A stretch of 64,000 nt of DNA from Nemertoderma westbladi. Taxonomy: Eukaryota; Xenacoelomorpha; Nemertodermatida; Nemertodermatidae. The stretch lies in the NCBI GenBank assembly GCA_032718475.1, contig JAUCBJ010007118.1, positions 1 to 64,000 on the forward strand, given 5' to 3'. The notes below the pieces were generated by a model. It saw nothing but the letters and a program-made list of their open reading frames with translations, ran no database searches and was not told where the DNA came from. Shown piece by piece: positions 1-13,308 of the stretch (position 1 is its first letter; each line of letters starts with the position of its first letter). The position numbers and the translations under genes were made by a program.

Positions 1-3000
1 ACAATCAACGCTATTCTACGGGTTTATGTGCAATCTATATTGCGTCTTTACAGACAATGCAACGCTATTCTACGGGTTTATGTGCAATCTATATTGCGTC
101 TTTACAGACAATGCAACGCTATTCTACGGGTTTATGTGCAATCTATATTGCGTCTTTACAGACAATGCAACGCTATTCTACGGGTTTATGTGCAATCTAT
201 ATTGCGTCTTTACAGACAATGCAACGCTATTCTACTGGTTTATGTGCAATCTATATTGCGTCTTTACAGACAATGCAACGCTATTCTACGGGTTTATGTG
301 CAATCTATATTGCGTCTTTACAGACAATGCAACGCTATTCTACGGGTTTATGTGCAATCTATATTGCGTCTTTACAGACAATGCAACGCTATTCTACGGG
401 TTTATGTGCAATCTATATTGCGTCTTTACAGACAATGCAACGCTATTCTACGGGTTTATGTGCAATCTATATTGCGTCTTTACAGACAATTCAACGCTAT
501 TCTACGGGTTTATGTGCAATCTATATTGCGTCTTTACAGACAATGCAACGCTATTCTACGGGTTTATGTGCAATCTATATTGCGTCTTTACAGACAATGC
601 AACGCTATTCTACGGGTTTATGTGCAATCTATATTGCGTCTTTACAGACAATGCAACGCTATTCTACGGGTTTATGTGCAATCTATATTGCGTCTTTACA
701 GACAATGCAACGCTATTCTACGGGTTTATGTGCAATCTATATTGCGTCTTTACAGACAATGCAACGCTATTCTACGGGTTTATGTGCAATCTATATTGCG
801 TCTTTACAGACAATGCAACGCTAATCTACGGGTTTATGTGCAATCTATATTGCGTCTTTACAGACAATGCAACGCTATTCTACGGGTTTATGTGCAATCT
901 ATATTGCGTCTTTACAGACAATGCAACGCTATTCTACGGGTTTATGTGCAATCTATATTGCGTCTTTACAGACAATGCAACGCTATTCTACGGGTTTATG
1001 TGCAATCTATATTGCGTCTTTACAGACAATGCAACGCTAATCTACGGGTTTATGTGCAATCTATATTGCGTCTTTACAGACAATGCAACGCTATTCTACG
1101 GGTTTATGTGCAATCTATATTGCGTCTTTACAGACAATGCAACGCTATTCTACGGGTTTATGTGCAATCTATATTGCGTCTTTACAGACAATCAACGCTA
1201 TTCTACGGGTTTATGTGCAATCTATATTGCGTCTTTACAGACAATGCAACGCTATTCTACGGGTTTATGTGCAATCTATATTGCGTCTTTACAGACAATG
1301 CAACGCTATTCTACGGGTTTATGTGCAATCTATATTGCGTCTTTACAGACAATGCAACGCTATTCTACGGGTTTATGTGCAATCTATATTGCGTCTTTAC
1401 AGACAATGCAACGCTATTCTACGGGTTTATGTGCAATCTATATTGCGTCTTTACAGACAATGCAACGCTATTCTACGGGTTTATGTGCAATCTATATTGC
1501 GTCTTTACAGACAATGCAACGCTATTCTACGGGTTTATGTGCAATCTATATTGCGTCTTTACAGACAATGCAACGCTATTCTACGGGTTTATGTGCAATC
1601 TATATTGCGTCTTTACAGACAATCAACGCTATTCTACGGGTTTATGTGCAATCTATATTGCGTCTTTACAGACAATGCAACGCTATTCTACGGGTTTATG
1701 TGCAATCTATATTGCGTCTTTACAGACAATGCAACGCTATTCTACGGGTTTATGTGCAATCTATATTGCGTCTTTACAGACAATGCAACGCTATTCTACG
1801 GGTTTATGTGCAATCTATATTGCGTCTTTACAGACAATGCAACGCTATTCTACGGGTTTATGTGCAATCTATATTGCGTCTTTACAGACAATGCAACGCT
1901 ATTCTACGGGTTTATGTGCAATCTATATTGCGTCTTTACAGACAATGCAACGCTATTCTACGGGTTTATGTGCAATCTATATTGCGTCTTTACAGACAAT
2001 GCAACGCTATTCTACGGGTTTATGTGCAATCTATATTGCGTCTTTACAGACAATGCAACGCTATTCTACGGGTTTATGTGCAATCTATATTGCGTCTTTA
2101 CAGACAATGCAACGCTAATCTACGGGTTTATGTGCAATCTATATTGCGTCTTTACAGACAATGCAACGCTAAGCTACGGGTTTATGTGCAATCTATATTG
2201 CGTCTTTACAGACAATGCAACGCTAATCTACGGGTTTATGTGCAATCTATATTGCGTCTTTACAGACAATCAACGCTATTCTACGGGTTTATGTGCTATC
2301 TATATTGCGTCTTTACAGACAATGCAACGCTATTCTACGGGTTTATGTGCAATCTATATTGCGTCTTTACAGACAATCAACGCTATTCTACGGGTTTATG
2401 TGCAATCTATATTGCGTCTTTACAGACAATGCAACGCTATTCTACTGGTTTATGTGCAATCTATATTGCGTCTTTACAGACAATCAACGCTATTCTACGG
2501 GTTTATGTGCAATCTATATTGCGTCTTTACAGACAATGCAACGCTATTCTACGGGTTTATGTGCAATCTATATTGCGTCTTTACAGACAATGCAACGCTA
2601 TTCTACTGGTTTATGTGCAATCTATATTGCGTCTTTACAGACAATGCAACGCTATTCTACGGGTTTATGTGCAATCTATATTGCGTCTTTACAGACAATG
2701 CAACGCTATTCTACGGGTTTATGTGCAATCTATATTGCGTCTTTACAGACAATCAACGCTATTCTACGGGTTTATGTGCAATCTATATTGCGTCTTTACA
2801 GACAATGCAACGCTATTCTACGGGTTTATGTGCAATCTATATTGCGTCTTTACAGACAATCAACGCTATTCTACGGGTTTATGTGCAATCTATATTGCGT
2901 CTTTACAGACAATGCAACGCTATTCTACGGGTTTATGTGCAATCTATATTGCGTCTTTACAGACAATGCAACGCTATTCTACGGGTTTATGTGCAATCTA

Positions 3001-6000
3001 TATTGCGTCTTTACAGACAATGCAACGCTATTCTACGGGTTTATGTGCAATCTATATTGCGTCTTTACAGACAATGCAACGCTATTCTACGGGTTTATGT
3101 GCAATCTATATTGCGTCTTTACAGACAATGCAACGCTATTCTACGGGTTTATGTGCAATCTATATTGCGTCTTTACAGACAATGCAACGCTATTCTACGG
3201 GTTTATGTGCAATCTATATTGCGTCTTTACAGACAATGCAACGCTATTCTACGGGTTTATGTGCAATCTATATTGCGTCTTTACAGACAATGCAACGCTA
3301 ATCTACGGGTTTATGTGCAATCTATATTGCGTCTTTACAGACAATGCAACGCTAATCTACGGGTTTATGTGCAATCTATATTGCGTCTTTACAGACAATG
3401 CAACGCTAATCTACGGGTTTATGTGCAATCTATATTGCGTCTTTACAGACAATCAACGCTATTCTACGGGTTTATGTGCAATCTATATTGCGTCTTTACA
3501 GACAATGCAACGCTATTCTACGGGTTTATGTGCAATCTATATTGCGTCTTTACAGACAATGCAACGCTATTCTACGGGTTTATGTGCAATCTATATTGCG
3601 TCTTTACAGACAATGCAACGCTATTCTACGGGTTTATGTGCAATCTATATTGCGTCTTTACAGACAATCAACGCTATTCTACTGGTTTATGTGCAATCTA
3701 TATTGCGTCTTTACAGACAATGCAACGCTATTCTACGGGTTTATGTGCAATCTATATTGCGTCTTTACAGACAATGCAACGCTATTCTACGGGTTTATGT
3801 GCAATCTATATTGCGTCTTTACAGACAATGCAACGCTATTCTACGGGTTTATGTGCAATCTATATTGCGTCTTTACAGACAATGCAACGCTATTCTACGG
3901 GTTTATGTGCAATCTATATTGCGTCTTTACAGACAATGCAACGCTATTCTACGGGTTTATGTGCAATCTATATTGCGTCTTTACAGACAATGCAACGCTA
4001 TTCTACGGGTTTATGTGCAATCTATATTGCGTCTTTACAGACAATCAACGCTATTCTACGGGTTTATGTGCAATCTATATTGCGTCTTTACAGACAATGC
4101 AACGCTATTCTACGGGTTTATGTGCAATCTATATTGCGTCTTTACAGACAATGCAACGCTATTCTACGGGTTTATGTGCAATCTATATTGCGTCTTTACA
4201 GACAATGCAACGCTATTCTACGGGTTTATGTGCAATCTATATTGCGTCTTTACAGACAATGCAACGCTATTCTACGGGTTTATGTGCAATCTATATTGCG
4301 TCTTTACAGACAATGCAACGCTATTCTACGGGTTTATGTGCAATCTATATTGCGTCTTTACAGACAATGCAACGCTATTCTACGGGTTTATGTGCAATCT
4401 ATATTGCGTCTTTACAGACAATGCAACGCTATTCTACGGGTTTATGTGCAATCTATATTGCGTCTTTACAGACAATGCAACGCTATTCTACGGGTTTATG
4501 TGCAATCTATATTGCGTCTTTACAGACAATGCAACGCTATTCTACGGGTTTATGTGCAATCTATATTGCGTCTTTACAGACAATGCAACGCTATTCTACG
4601 GGTTTATGTGCAATCTATATTGCGTCTTTACAGACAATGCAACGCTATTCTACGGGTTTATGTGCAATCTATATTGCGTCTTTACAGACAATGCAACGCT
4701 ATTCTACGGGTTTATGTGCAATCTATATTGCGTCTTTACAGACAATGCAACGCTATTCTACGGGTTTATGTGCAATCTATATTGCGTCTTTACAGACAAT
4801 GCAACGCTATTCTACGGGTTTATGTGCAATCTATATTGCGTCTTTACAGACAATGCAACGCTATTCTACGGGTTTATGTGCAATCTATATTGCGTCTTTA
4901 CAGACAATGCAACGCTATTCTACGGGTTTATGTGCAATCTATATTGCGTCTTTACAGACAATCAACGCTATTCTACGGGTTTATGTGCAATCTATATTGC
5001 GTCTTTACAGACAATGCAACGCTATTCTACGGGTTTATGTGCAATCTATATTGCGTCTTTACAGACAATGCAACGCTATTCTACGGGTTTATGTGCAATC
5101 TATATTGCGTCTTTACAGACAATGCAACGCTATTCTACGGGTTTATGTGCAATCTATATTGCGTCTTTACAGACAATGCAACGCTATTCTACGGGTTTAT
5201 GTGCAATCTATATTGCGTCTTTACAGACAATGCAACGCTATTCTACGGGTTTATGTGCAATCTATATTGCGTCTTTACAGACAATGCAACGCTATTCTAC
5301 GGGTTTATGTGCAATCTATATTGCGTCTTTACAGACAATGCAACGCTATTCTACGGGTTTATGTGCAATCTATATTGCGTCTTTACAGACAATGCAACGC
5401 TATTCTACGGGTTTATGTGCAATCTATATTGCGTCTTTACAGACAATGCAACGCTATTCTACGGGTTTATGTGCAATCTATATTGCGTCTTTACAGACAA
5501 TGCAACGCTATTCTACGGGTTTATGTGCAATCTATATTGCGTCTTTACAGACAATGCAACGCTATTCTACGGGTTTATGTGCAATCTATATTGCGTCTTT
5601 ACAGACAATGCAACGCTATTCTACGGGTTTATGTGCAATCTATATTGCGTCTTTACAGACAATGCAACGCTATTCTACGGGTTTATGTGCAATCTATATT
5701 GCGTCTTTACAGACAATGCAACGCTATTCTACGGGTTTATGTGCAATCTATATTGCGTCTTTACAGACAATGCAACGCTATTCTACGGGTTTATGTGCAA
5801 TCTATATTGCGTCTTTACAGACAATGCAACGCTATTCTACGGGTTTATGTGCAATCTATATTGCGTCTTTACAGACAATGCAACGCTATTCTACGGGTTT
5901 ATGTGCAATCTATATTGCGTCTTTACAGACAATGCAACGCTATTCTACGGGTTTATGTGCAATCTATATTGCGTCTTTACAGACAATGCAACGCTAATCT

Positions 6001-7818
6001 ACGGGTTTATGTGCAATCTATATTGCGTCTTTACAGACAATGCAACGCTATTCTACGGGTTTATGTGCAATCTATATTGCGTCTTTACAGACAATGCAAC
6101 GCTATTCTACGGGTTTATGTGCAATCTATATTGCGTCTTTACAGACAATGCAACGCTATTCTACGGGTTTATGTGCAATCTATATTGCGTCTTTACAGAC
6201 AATGCAACGCTATTCTACGGGTTTATGTGCAATCTATATTGCGTCTTTACAGACAATCAACGCTATTCTACGGGTTTATGTGCAATCTATATTGCGTCTT
6301 TACAGACAATGCAACGCTATTCTACGGGTTTATGTGCAATCTATATTGCGTCTTTACAGACAATGCAACGCTATTCTACGGGTTTATGTGCAATCTATAT
6401 TGCGTCTTTACAGACAATGCAACGCTATTCTACGGGTTTATGTGCAATCTATATTGCGTCTTTACAGACAATGCAACGCTATTCTACGGGTTTATGTGCA
6501 ATCTATATTGCGTCTTTACAGACAATGCAACGCTATTCTACGGGTTTATGTGCAATCTATATTGCGTCTTTACAGACAATGCAACGCTATTCTACGGGTT
6601 TATGTGCAATCTATATTGCGTCTTTACAGACAATGCAACGCTATTCTACGGGTTTATGTGCAATCTATATTGCGTCTTTACAGACAATGCAACGCTATTC
6701 TACGGGTTTATGTGCAATCTATATTGCGTCTTTACAGACAATGCAACGCTATTCTACGGGTTTATGTGCAATCTATATTGCGTCTTTACAGACAATGCAA
6801 CGCTATTCTACGGGTTTATGTGCAATCTATATTGCGTCTTTACAGACAATGCAACGCTATTCTACGGGTTTATGTGCAATCTATATTGCGTCTTTACAGA
6901 CAATGCAACGCTATTCTACGGGTTTATGTGCAATCTATATTGCGTCTTTACAGACAATGCAACGCTATTCTACGGGTTTATGTGCATGTGCAATCTATAT
7001 TGCGTCTTTACAGACAATGCAACGCTATTCTACGGGTTTATGTGCAATCTATATTGCGTCTTTACAGACAATGCAACGCTATTCTACGGGTTTATGTGCA
7101 ATCTATATTGCGTCTTTACAGACAATGCAACGCTATTCTACGGGTTTATGTGCATGTGCAATCTATATTGCGTCTTTACAGACAATGCAACGCTATTCTA
7201 CGGGTTTATGTGCAATCTATATTGCGTCTTTACAGACAATGCAACGCTAATCTACGGGTTTATGTGCAATCTATATTGCGTCTTTACAGACAATGCAACG
7301 CTATTCTACGGGTTTATGTGCATGTGCAATCTATATTGCGTCTTTACAGACAATGCAACGCTATTCTACGGGTTTATGTGCAATCTATATTGCGTCTTTA
7401 CAGACAATGCAACGCTATTCTACGGGTTTATGTGCAATCTATATTGCGTCTTTACAGACAATGCAACGCTAATCTACGGGTTTATGTGCAATCTATATTG
7501 CGTCTTTACAGACAATGCAACGCTAATCTACGGGTTTATGTGCATGTGCAATCTATATTGCGTCTTTACAGACAATGCAACGCTATTCTACGGGTTTATG
7601 TGCAATCTATATTGCGTCTTTACAGACAATGCAACGCTAATCTACGGGTTTATGTGCAATCTATATTGCGTCTTTACAGACAATGCAACGCTATTCTACG
7701 GGTTTATGTGCATGTGCAATCTATATTGCGTCTTTACAGACAATGCAACGCTATTCTACGGGTTTATGTGCAATCTATATTGCGTTTTTACAGACAATGC
7801 AACGCTATTCTAAGGGCT
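1..7818. repeat. 54-bp satellite array, about 145 copies, running off the left edge
   Basis: Head-to-tail units of 54 bp, each containing ACGCTATTCTACGGGTTTAT and TGCGTCTTTACAGACAATG. Three length classes are visible: 54 bp (main), 52 bp (lacking GC, so ACAATCAACG replaces ACAATGCAACG) and 60 bp (an extra TGTGCA giving TGCATGTGCAATC, only near the right end at 6985, 7153, 7321, 7543 and 7711). Substitution variants include CTAATCTACG and CTACTGG. All three forward frames of the unit lack stops, so frames of up to 2055 codons occur. They switch among three repeat peptides at each 52-bp unit and are not believable genes. The last unit decays at 7795-7818 (GTTTTTACAG, then CTAAGGGC). Confidence 0.98.
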
Positions 7819-7959
7819 ATTCTACAAAAACCGACTCGAAATAAGTGATTGGTACTCACTTTTAGGATAAATTTGGGATTCAATTTGTTTTATCTTTATA
7901 CTGTAAGGGATTAATGACGGGTACAAAGGGAACCATTACGTGACTGCTCTTTAGCGATG

Positions 7960-8745
7960 CATTTAGATTCTCATCACCTTACCTTGTCCCATTTAGATTC
8001 TCATCACCTTACCTTGTCCCATTTAGATTCTCATCACCTTACCTTGTCCCATTTAGATTCTCATCACCTTAGATTGTCCCATTTAGATTCTCATCACCTT
8101 ACCTTGTCCCATTTAGATTCTCATCACCTTACCTTGTCCCATTTAGATTCTCATCACCTTAGATTGTCCCATTTAGATTCTCATCACCTTACCTTGTCCC
8201 ACTTTAGATTCTCATCACCTTACCTTGTCCCATTTAGATTCTCATCACCTTACCTTGTCCCATTTAGATTCTCATCACCTTACCTTGTCCCACTTTAGAT
8301 TCTCATCACCTTACCTTGTCCCATTTAGATTCTCATCACCTTACCTTGTCCCACTTTAGATTCTCATCACCTTACCTTGTCCCATTTAGATTCTCATCAC
8401 CTTACCTTGTCCCACTTTAGATTCTCATCACCTTACCTTGTCCCATTTAGATTCTCATCACCTTACCTTGTCCCATTTAGATTCTCATCACCTTACCTTG
8501 TCCCATTTAGATTCTCATCACCTTACCTTGTCCCATTTAGATTCTCATCACCTTACCTTGTCCCATTTAGATTCTCATCACCTTACCTTGTCCCATTTAG
8601 ATTCTCATCACCTTACCTTGTCCCATTTAGATTCTCATCACCTTACCTTGTCCCATTTAGATTCTCATCACCTTACCTTGTCCCATTTAGATTCTCATCA
8701 CCTTACCTTGTCCCATTTAGATTCTCATCACCTTACCTTGTCCCA
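7960..8745. repeat. 30-bp minisatellite, about 26 copies
   Basis: Units of 30 bp read CATTTAGATTCTCATCACCT followed by TACCTTGTCC. A 31-bp variant (CACTTTAG) and an AGATTGTCC variant occur. The 30-bp length is a multiple of three, so the array gives spurious repeat-peptide frames (HLDSHHLTLS or FRFSSPYLVP, depending on phase). The right half is almost homogeneous. It lies 141 bp after the 54-bp array. Confidence 0.97.
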
Positions 8746-9289
8746 CAGACATGAGCAATAAATAGTAACGTTTCCCTCAAGAAACAAAATAAGAACATTT
8801 GTTGAATCCGTTCCTATTTAACAGCAACAGTGTAGAAATAAGATACATGTAACTGAGATTGAAATAGTACGGTTGGATGGAACAACATGAAAATTGTGTG
8901 CTAATTCCGAGATTTGGAAGTATGAATAAAATTGAGTTGGCCTACATGACAACAATGAAAGTATGATTCCACGGGTCCTAGGCCTTTCTAACTATCTGTG
9001 CCAATGTTTCTGTAATGAAGTCTGGACTCCATCTGCGTGAATATAAATGAACATGGTTTCCGGCAACGACCATTTCGTCTCATTATTAATTAAATCCTTG
9101 GACACCTGGGCTCTGTGAGCAGCATACAACACATAGAATTCCTGTGAAGATTGGCTCATCTAACATTTAGCTACTACAGATTAGCCAATTGATTGGGGGT
9201 GACGATGTCAATTCAATTGGAAAATTAATAAACATTCCAGACTAATTCAAGTACTAATACTTTTTATTGTTGCTTCATCTATCTATTTA
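8746..9289. other. Unique AT-rich sequence, no gene seen
   Basis: No long open frame, RNA gene or repeat is visible between the 30-bp minisatellite and the next LINE fragment. Confidence 0.6.
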
Positions 9290-9577
9290 TAATCGGAATG
9301 CTGCATTGCAGCACCATTTGCGATGCTATATGGGCTTAATAACAAAAGTGCCCGGCCTGAATTTTGCGAGTTTATTCGCTCTTCAAGTCAAGCATTTTTA
9401 ATATGGGCCTCAAGTAAGTCATGGGCTGTTCACCATGCTTATTCACGGTCACCAAAGCACAAGATTGTGCACTAGCTGGTCCTCACGGCGAAAGCAATGT
9501 CCTGCAAAACGGTGGCGACTTCGTTCAAGTGCGAAGCTTCGACGAACCAATGAGACACTTCCAATGTTTTATTATAT
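9290..9577 (-). mobile_element. LINE-A family fragment, 3' end of ORF2 (decayed)
   Basis: This segment matches 13280-13600 (the 3' end of LINE-A) over most of its length. Shared stretches are GCTGCATTGCAGC, TCATGGGCTGT and CTCACGGCGAAAGCAATGTC. On the minus strand it corresponds to the C-terminal LRFAGHCFRRED region of the retrotransposon polymerase. Substitutions and small indels have destroyed the frame, so it is an older, 5'-truncated copy. Confidence 0.85.
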
Positions 9578-9881
9578 AATTAAGACGCTGCAGTAGTTCC
9601 AATATAATTAAAGTATAATATATATAAATTAAATAATATATAATATATATAAGTTATAAATAATTGACAACACCAGTTGACAATGATACTGTCAACAAAT
9701 TAGAACGTTCTAATTTCAGTTATTCTGCAAATTAAATATAAAAAAAGTTTTTCGTCACACTAATGTTTATAGTAGGATTTCTGTGTAAAAATTATAAACC
9801 CATTCTATATAGTTTTTACGTTTTGGACGAAACTCAGTTTTTATGATTTGGGAGGTTAATCATTCCTCGTTAACCAATACG
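9578..9881. other. Very AT-rich spacer, nothing recognised
   Basis: Runs of ATATATAA and TTATAAAT dominate. No frame or structured element is supported. Confidence 0.6.
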
Positions 9882-10181
9882 TCGCGAAAAGGACTAAGAC
9901 TGGGTCTAAGAAGCCTATTGGTGCAATATTGATAAATATTAACACAATATATATATTTTAAATGCTTGCTACAAAAGATTGAAAGCGATTATAACAATTT
10001 TGATGTAACGTTAAATTAAGACATAATTTTCTCGCGAAAAGGACTAAGACTGGGTCTAAGAAGCCTATTGGTGCAATATTGATAAATATTAACACAATAT
10101 ATATATTTTAAATGCTTGCTACAAAAGATTGAAAGCGATTATAACAATTTTGATGTAACGTTAAATTAAGACATAATTTTC
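9882..10181. repeat. Perfect tandem duplication of a 150-bp segment
   Basis: Two adjacent copies, each starting TCGCGAAAAGGACTAAGACT and ending GACATAATTTTC, sit at 9882-10031 and 10032-10181. I see no difference between them, so the duplication is recent or is an assembly artefact. Confidence 0.95.
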
Positions 10182-11045
10182 CACATAATACCTCTAGACA
10201 TCTGAATTATAATATCAGATATTCGTTATTGGAAATTTCATTATTTTGCAACCCTATTGTCCTTTTATTAAATATAAGTTTAGGTTGAATTTGGTTGAAA
10301 TATTCGACTTTCCGCTCTATGGAAACCCTTTATGCTCGAACGGTCTCAGCTCAAAGACCTTTATTAAATTTTCTGTCATATTTATTATATTTTCCAAAGC
10401 TTTCAGTCCACAATTTCTGTTTAATTTGTAATAAATTTCATTGCGGGCCAACCATATTGTGGTTGTGCTCGTAGAGACGCAACTACGCAAAGAGTTATTT
10501 ACCCATTTTACGACTATAACAAAGAGTTAGAGTTAACCCTATTTTGAACCCGGTGGGGGGGGGTTATTAATTTCTAATTAATAATTATTAATTAAATAAT
10601 TATAATCTAACGTTAAATGTAAATTTATAGCATCGTATAAGCGAATTAAAAATTTTGTGTTCTAACTGAAAAGTTCTAGTTACTTGTTTTTTTGGGTTTT
10701 TTTTCTTACGGATAGAGGACTAAACAGCCAATTATAGTAATCATATCATTTTTAAATATTTTCCAATGTATTTTGCGCCCCAGGAAACCTGTATTGAAAA
10801 ACAATTAGCCGAAAAATGTAACTTTCAAATTTTGTGAAAATTGTGCACTACTTGTAATTTTGGTGCTGCCATATAAACAACCCAGTACATTTTTTCGAAA
10901 TTTTTTTTTCGGTCGGATCCAAACAAGTGATACCTACGCACAAACAAACAATCAGATGTTTTCGTAAAAATTTGTAGATTTTAAGCGTTATGCATTATAT
11001 AATATGTTCTATATATACTGTGCACTACGTACTGAACCCTATGCA
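10182..11045. other. AT-rich spacer with a G-run, no gene
   Basis: Nothing coding is convincing; a 61-codon frame at 10246-10431 has no supporting feature. At 10533-10563 TTAACCCTATT is followed by a nine-G run, which resembles the left terminus of the piggyBac-like element at 37498. No matching right end was found. Confidence 0.5.
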
Positions 11046-12384
11046 CTGTAGACTATTTCGCTCTGTTCGCACTATTTCGCTCTGTTCGCACTATTTCGCT
11101 CTGTTCGCACTATGTTTACACTGCTCGCATTATGTTTACACTGTTCGCACTATTTCGCTCTGTTTGCACTATGTTTACACTGGTCGCACTATGTTTAAAC
11201 TATTCACACTATTTCGCTCTGTTCGCACTATTTCGCTCTGTTCGCACTATGTTTACAATGCTCGCATTATGTTTACACTGTTCGCACTATTTCGCTCTGT
11301 TCGCACTATGTTTACACTGGTCGCACTATGTTTAAACTATTCACACTATTTCGCTCTGTTCGCACTATGTTTACACTGCTCGCATTATGTTTACACTGTT
11401 CGCACTATTTCGCTCTGTTCGCACTATTTCGCTCTGTTCGCACTATGTTTACACTGCTCGCATTATGTTTACACTGTTCGCACTATTTCGCTCTGTTTGC
11501 ACTATGTTTACACTGGTCGCACTATGTTTAAACTATTCACACTATTTCGCTCTGTTCGCACTATTTCGCTCTGTTCGCACTATGTTTACAATGCTCGCAT
11601 TATGTTTACACTGTTCGCACTATTTCGCTCTGTTCGCACTATGTTTACACTGGTCGCACTATGTTTAAACTATTCACACTATTTCGCTCTGTTCGCACTA
11701 TGTTTACACTGCTCGCATTATGTTTACACTGTTCGCACTATTTCGCTCTGTTCGCACTATTTCGCTCTGTTCGCACTATGTTTACACTGCTCGCATTATG
11801 TTTACACTGTTCGCACTATTTCGCTCTGTTTGCACTATGTTTACACTGGTCGCACTATGTTTAAACTATTCACACTATTTCGCTCTGTTCACACTATTTC
11901 GCTCTGTTCGCACTATTTCGCTCTGTTCGCACTATGTTTACAATGCTCGCATTATGTTTACACTATTCGCACTATTTCGCTCTGTTCGCACTATGTTTAC
12001 ACTGGTCGCACTATGTTTAAACTATTCACACTATTTCGCTCTGTTCGCACTATGTTTACACTGCTCGCATTATGTTTACACTGTTCGCACTATTTCGCTC
12101 TATTCGCACTATGTTTACACTGGTCGCACTATGTTTAAACTATTCACACTATTTCGCTCTGTTCACACTATTTCGCTCTGTTCACACTATTTCGCTCTGT
12201 TCGCACTATTTCGCTCTGTTCGCACTATGTTTACACTGGTCGCACTATGTTTAAACTATTCACACTATTTCGCTCTGTTCGCACTATTTCGCTCTGTTCG
12301 CACTATGTTTAAACTATTCACACTAATTCGCTCTGTTCGCACTATGTTTACACTATTCGCACTATGTTTACACTGTTTACACTC
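11046..12384. repeat. Higher-order satellite: 19/20-bp units in a 333-bp super-repeat
   Basis: Two short units alternate: TTCGCACTATTTCGCTCTG (19 bp) and TCGCACTATGTTTACACTG with variable first bases (20 bp; variants with TTTAAACTATTCA or TTTACAATG). Their order repeats every 333 bp; for example, identical stretches start at 11328 and 11661, and at 11387 and 11720. Open frames of 67 to 382 codons here (FRSVRTMFTL-type peptides) are repeat artefacts present in more than one phase. Confidence 0.95.
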
Positions 12385-12651
12385 AAAGACCATTACCAAG
12401 ACGTAATATGCAATAATGTGCAATACTCAGTGAGCGTCAGTGTTTGAGGTAGCCAAGTAAGTTTGAGTAAAGTAAGATCAATATATTTTTCAGCTAGCAA
12501 TATATAATAATGTTTACTTCTTACCTGAAATAAAGGAGGTGGTCTCAGATCAGTTTTTCTTGATCAGTATAAGGCTTATAGCCAACGAATGACCTTTAGT
12601 CGATTCAACTGTAAGCAGTTTGGATTTAGCAGCATCTCAGCTTCACATTGA

Positions 12652-13263
12652 CTAGTAACCCGAAACGGTCCTAGACTAACCTATAAAATAAGACATGACA
12701 GTAACCCGAAACGGTCCTAGACTAACCTATAAAATCAGACACGACAGTAACCCGAAACGGTCCTAAACTAACCTATAAAGTCAGACACGACAGTAACCCG
12801 AAACGGTCCTAGACTAACCTATAAAATCAGACACGACAGTAACCCGAAACGGTCCTAGACTAACCTATAAAATCAGACACGACAGTAACCCGAAACGGTC
12901 CTAGACTAACCTATAAAATCAGACACGACAGTAACCCGAAACGGTCCTAGACTAACCTATAAAGTCAGACACGACAGTAAACCGAAACGGTCCTAGACTA
13001 ACCTATAAAAACAGACACGACAGTAACCCGAAACGGTCCTAGACTAACCTATAAAGTCAGACACGACAGTAACCCGAAACGGTCCTAGACTACCCTATAA
13101 AAACAGACACGACAGTAACCCGAAACGGTCCTAGACCAACCTATAAATTCAGACACGACAGTAACCCGAAACGGTCCTAGACTAACCTATAAAATCAGAC
13201 ACGACAGTAACCCGAAACGGTCCTAGACTAACCTATAAAATCAGACACGACAGTAACCTGAAA
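12652..13263. repeat. 46-bp satellite, first block
   Basis: About 13 units of 46 bp carry CAGTAACCCGAAACGGTCCT and AGACTAACCTATAAAATCAG, with ACACGA completing the unit. The array is interrupted at GAAA by LINE-A and resumes near TCCTA at 16291, so the blocks on either side were once continuous. Confidence 0.97.
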
Positions 13264-13308
13264 TTACTACTACTACTAGGATCGGCATGCTGCATTGCAG
13301 CTGCATTT

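Noticed and set aside
26-7848. Very long forward open frames (602 to 2055 codons) in the 54-bp satellite
   Set aside because: All three forward frames of the repeat unit lack stops and the frames change phase at each 52-bp unit; there are no coding flanks. They are composition artefacts.
1-8745. CRISPR array
   Set aside because: Repeats are directly abutting with no unique spacers, and the sequence is clearly eukaryotic.
10533-10563. Second piggyBac-like element
   Set aside because: TTAACCCTATT plus a G-run resembles the left end at 37498, but no right terminus or second TTAA pair was found nearby.
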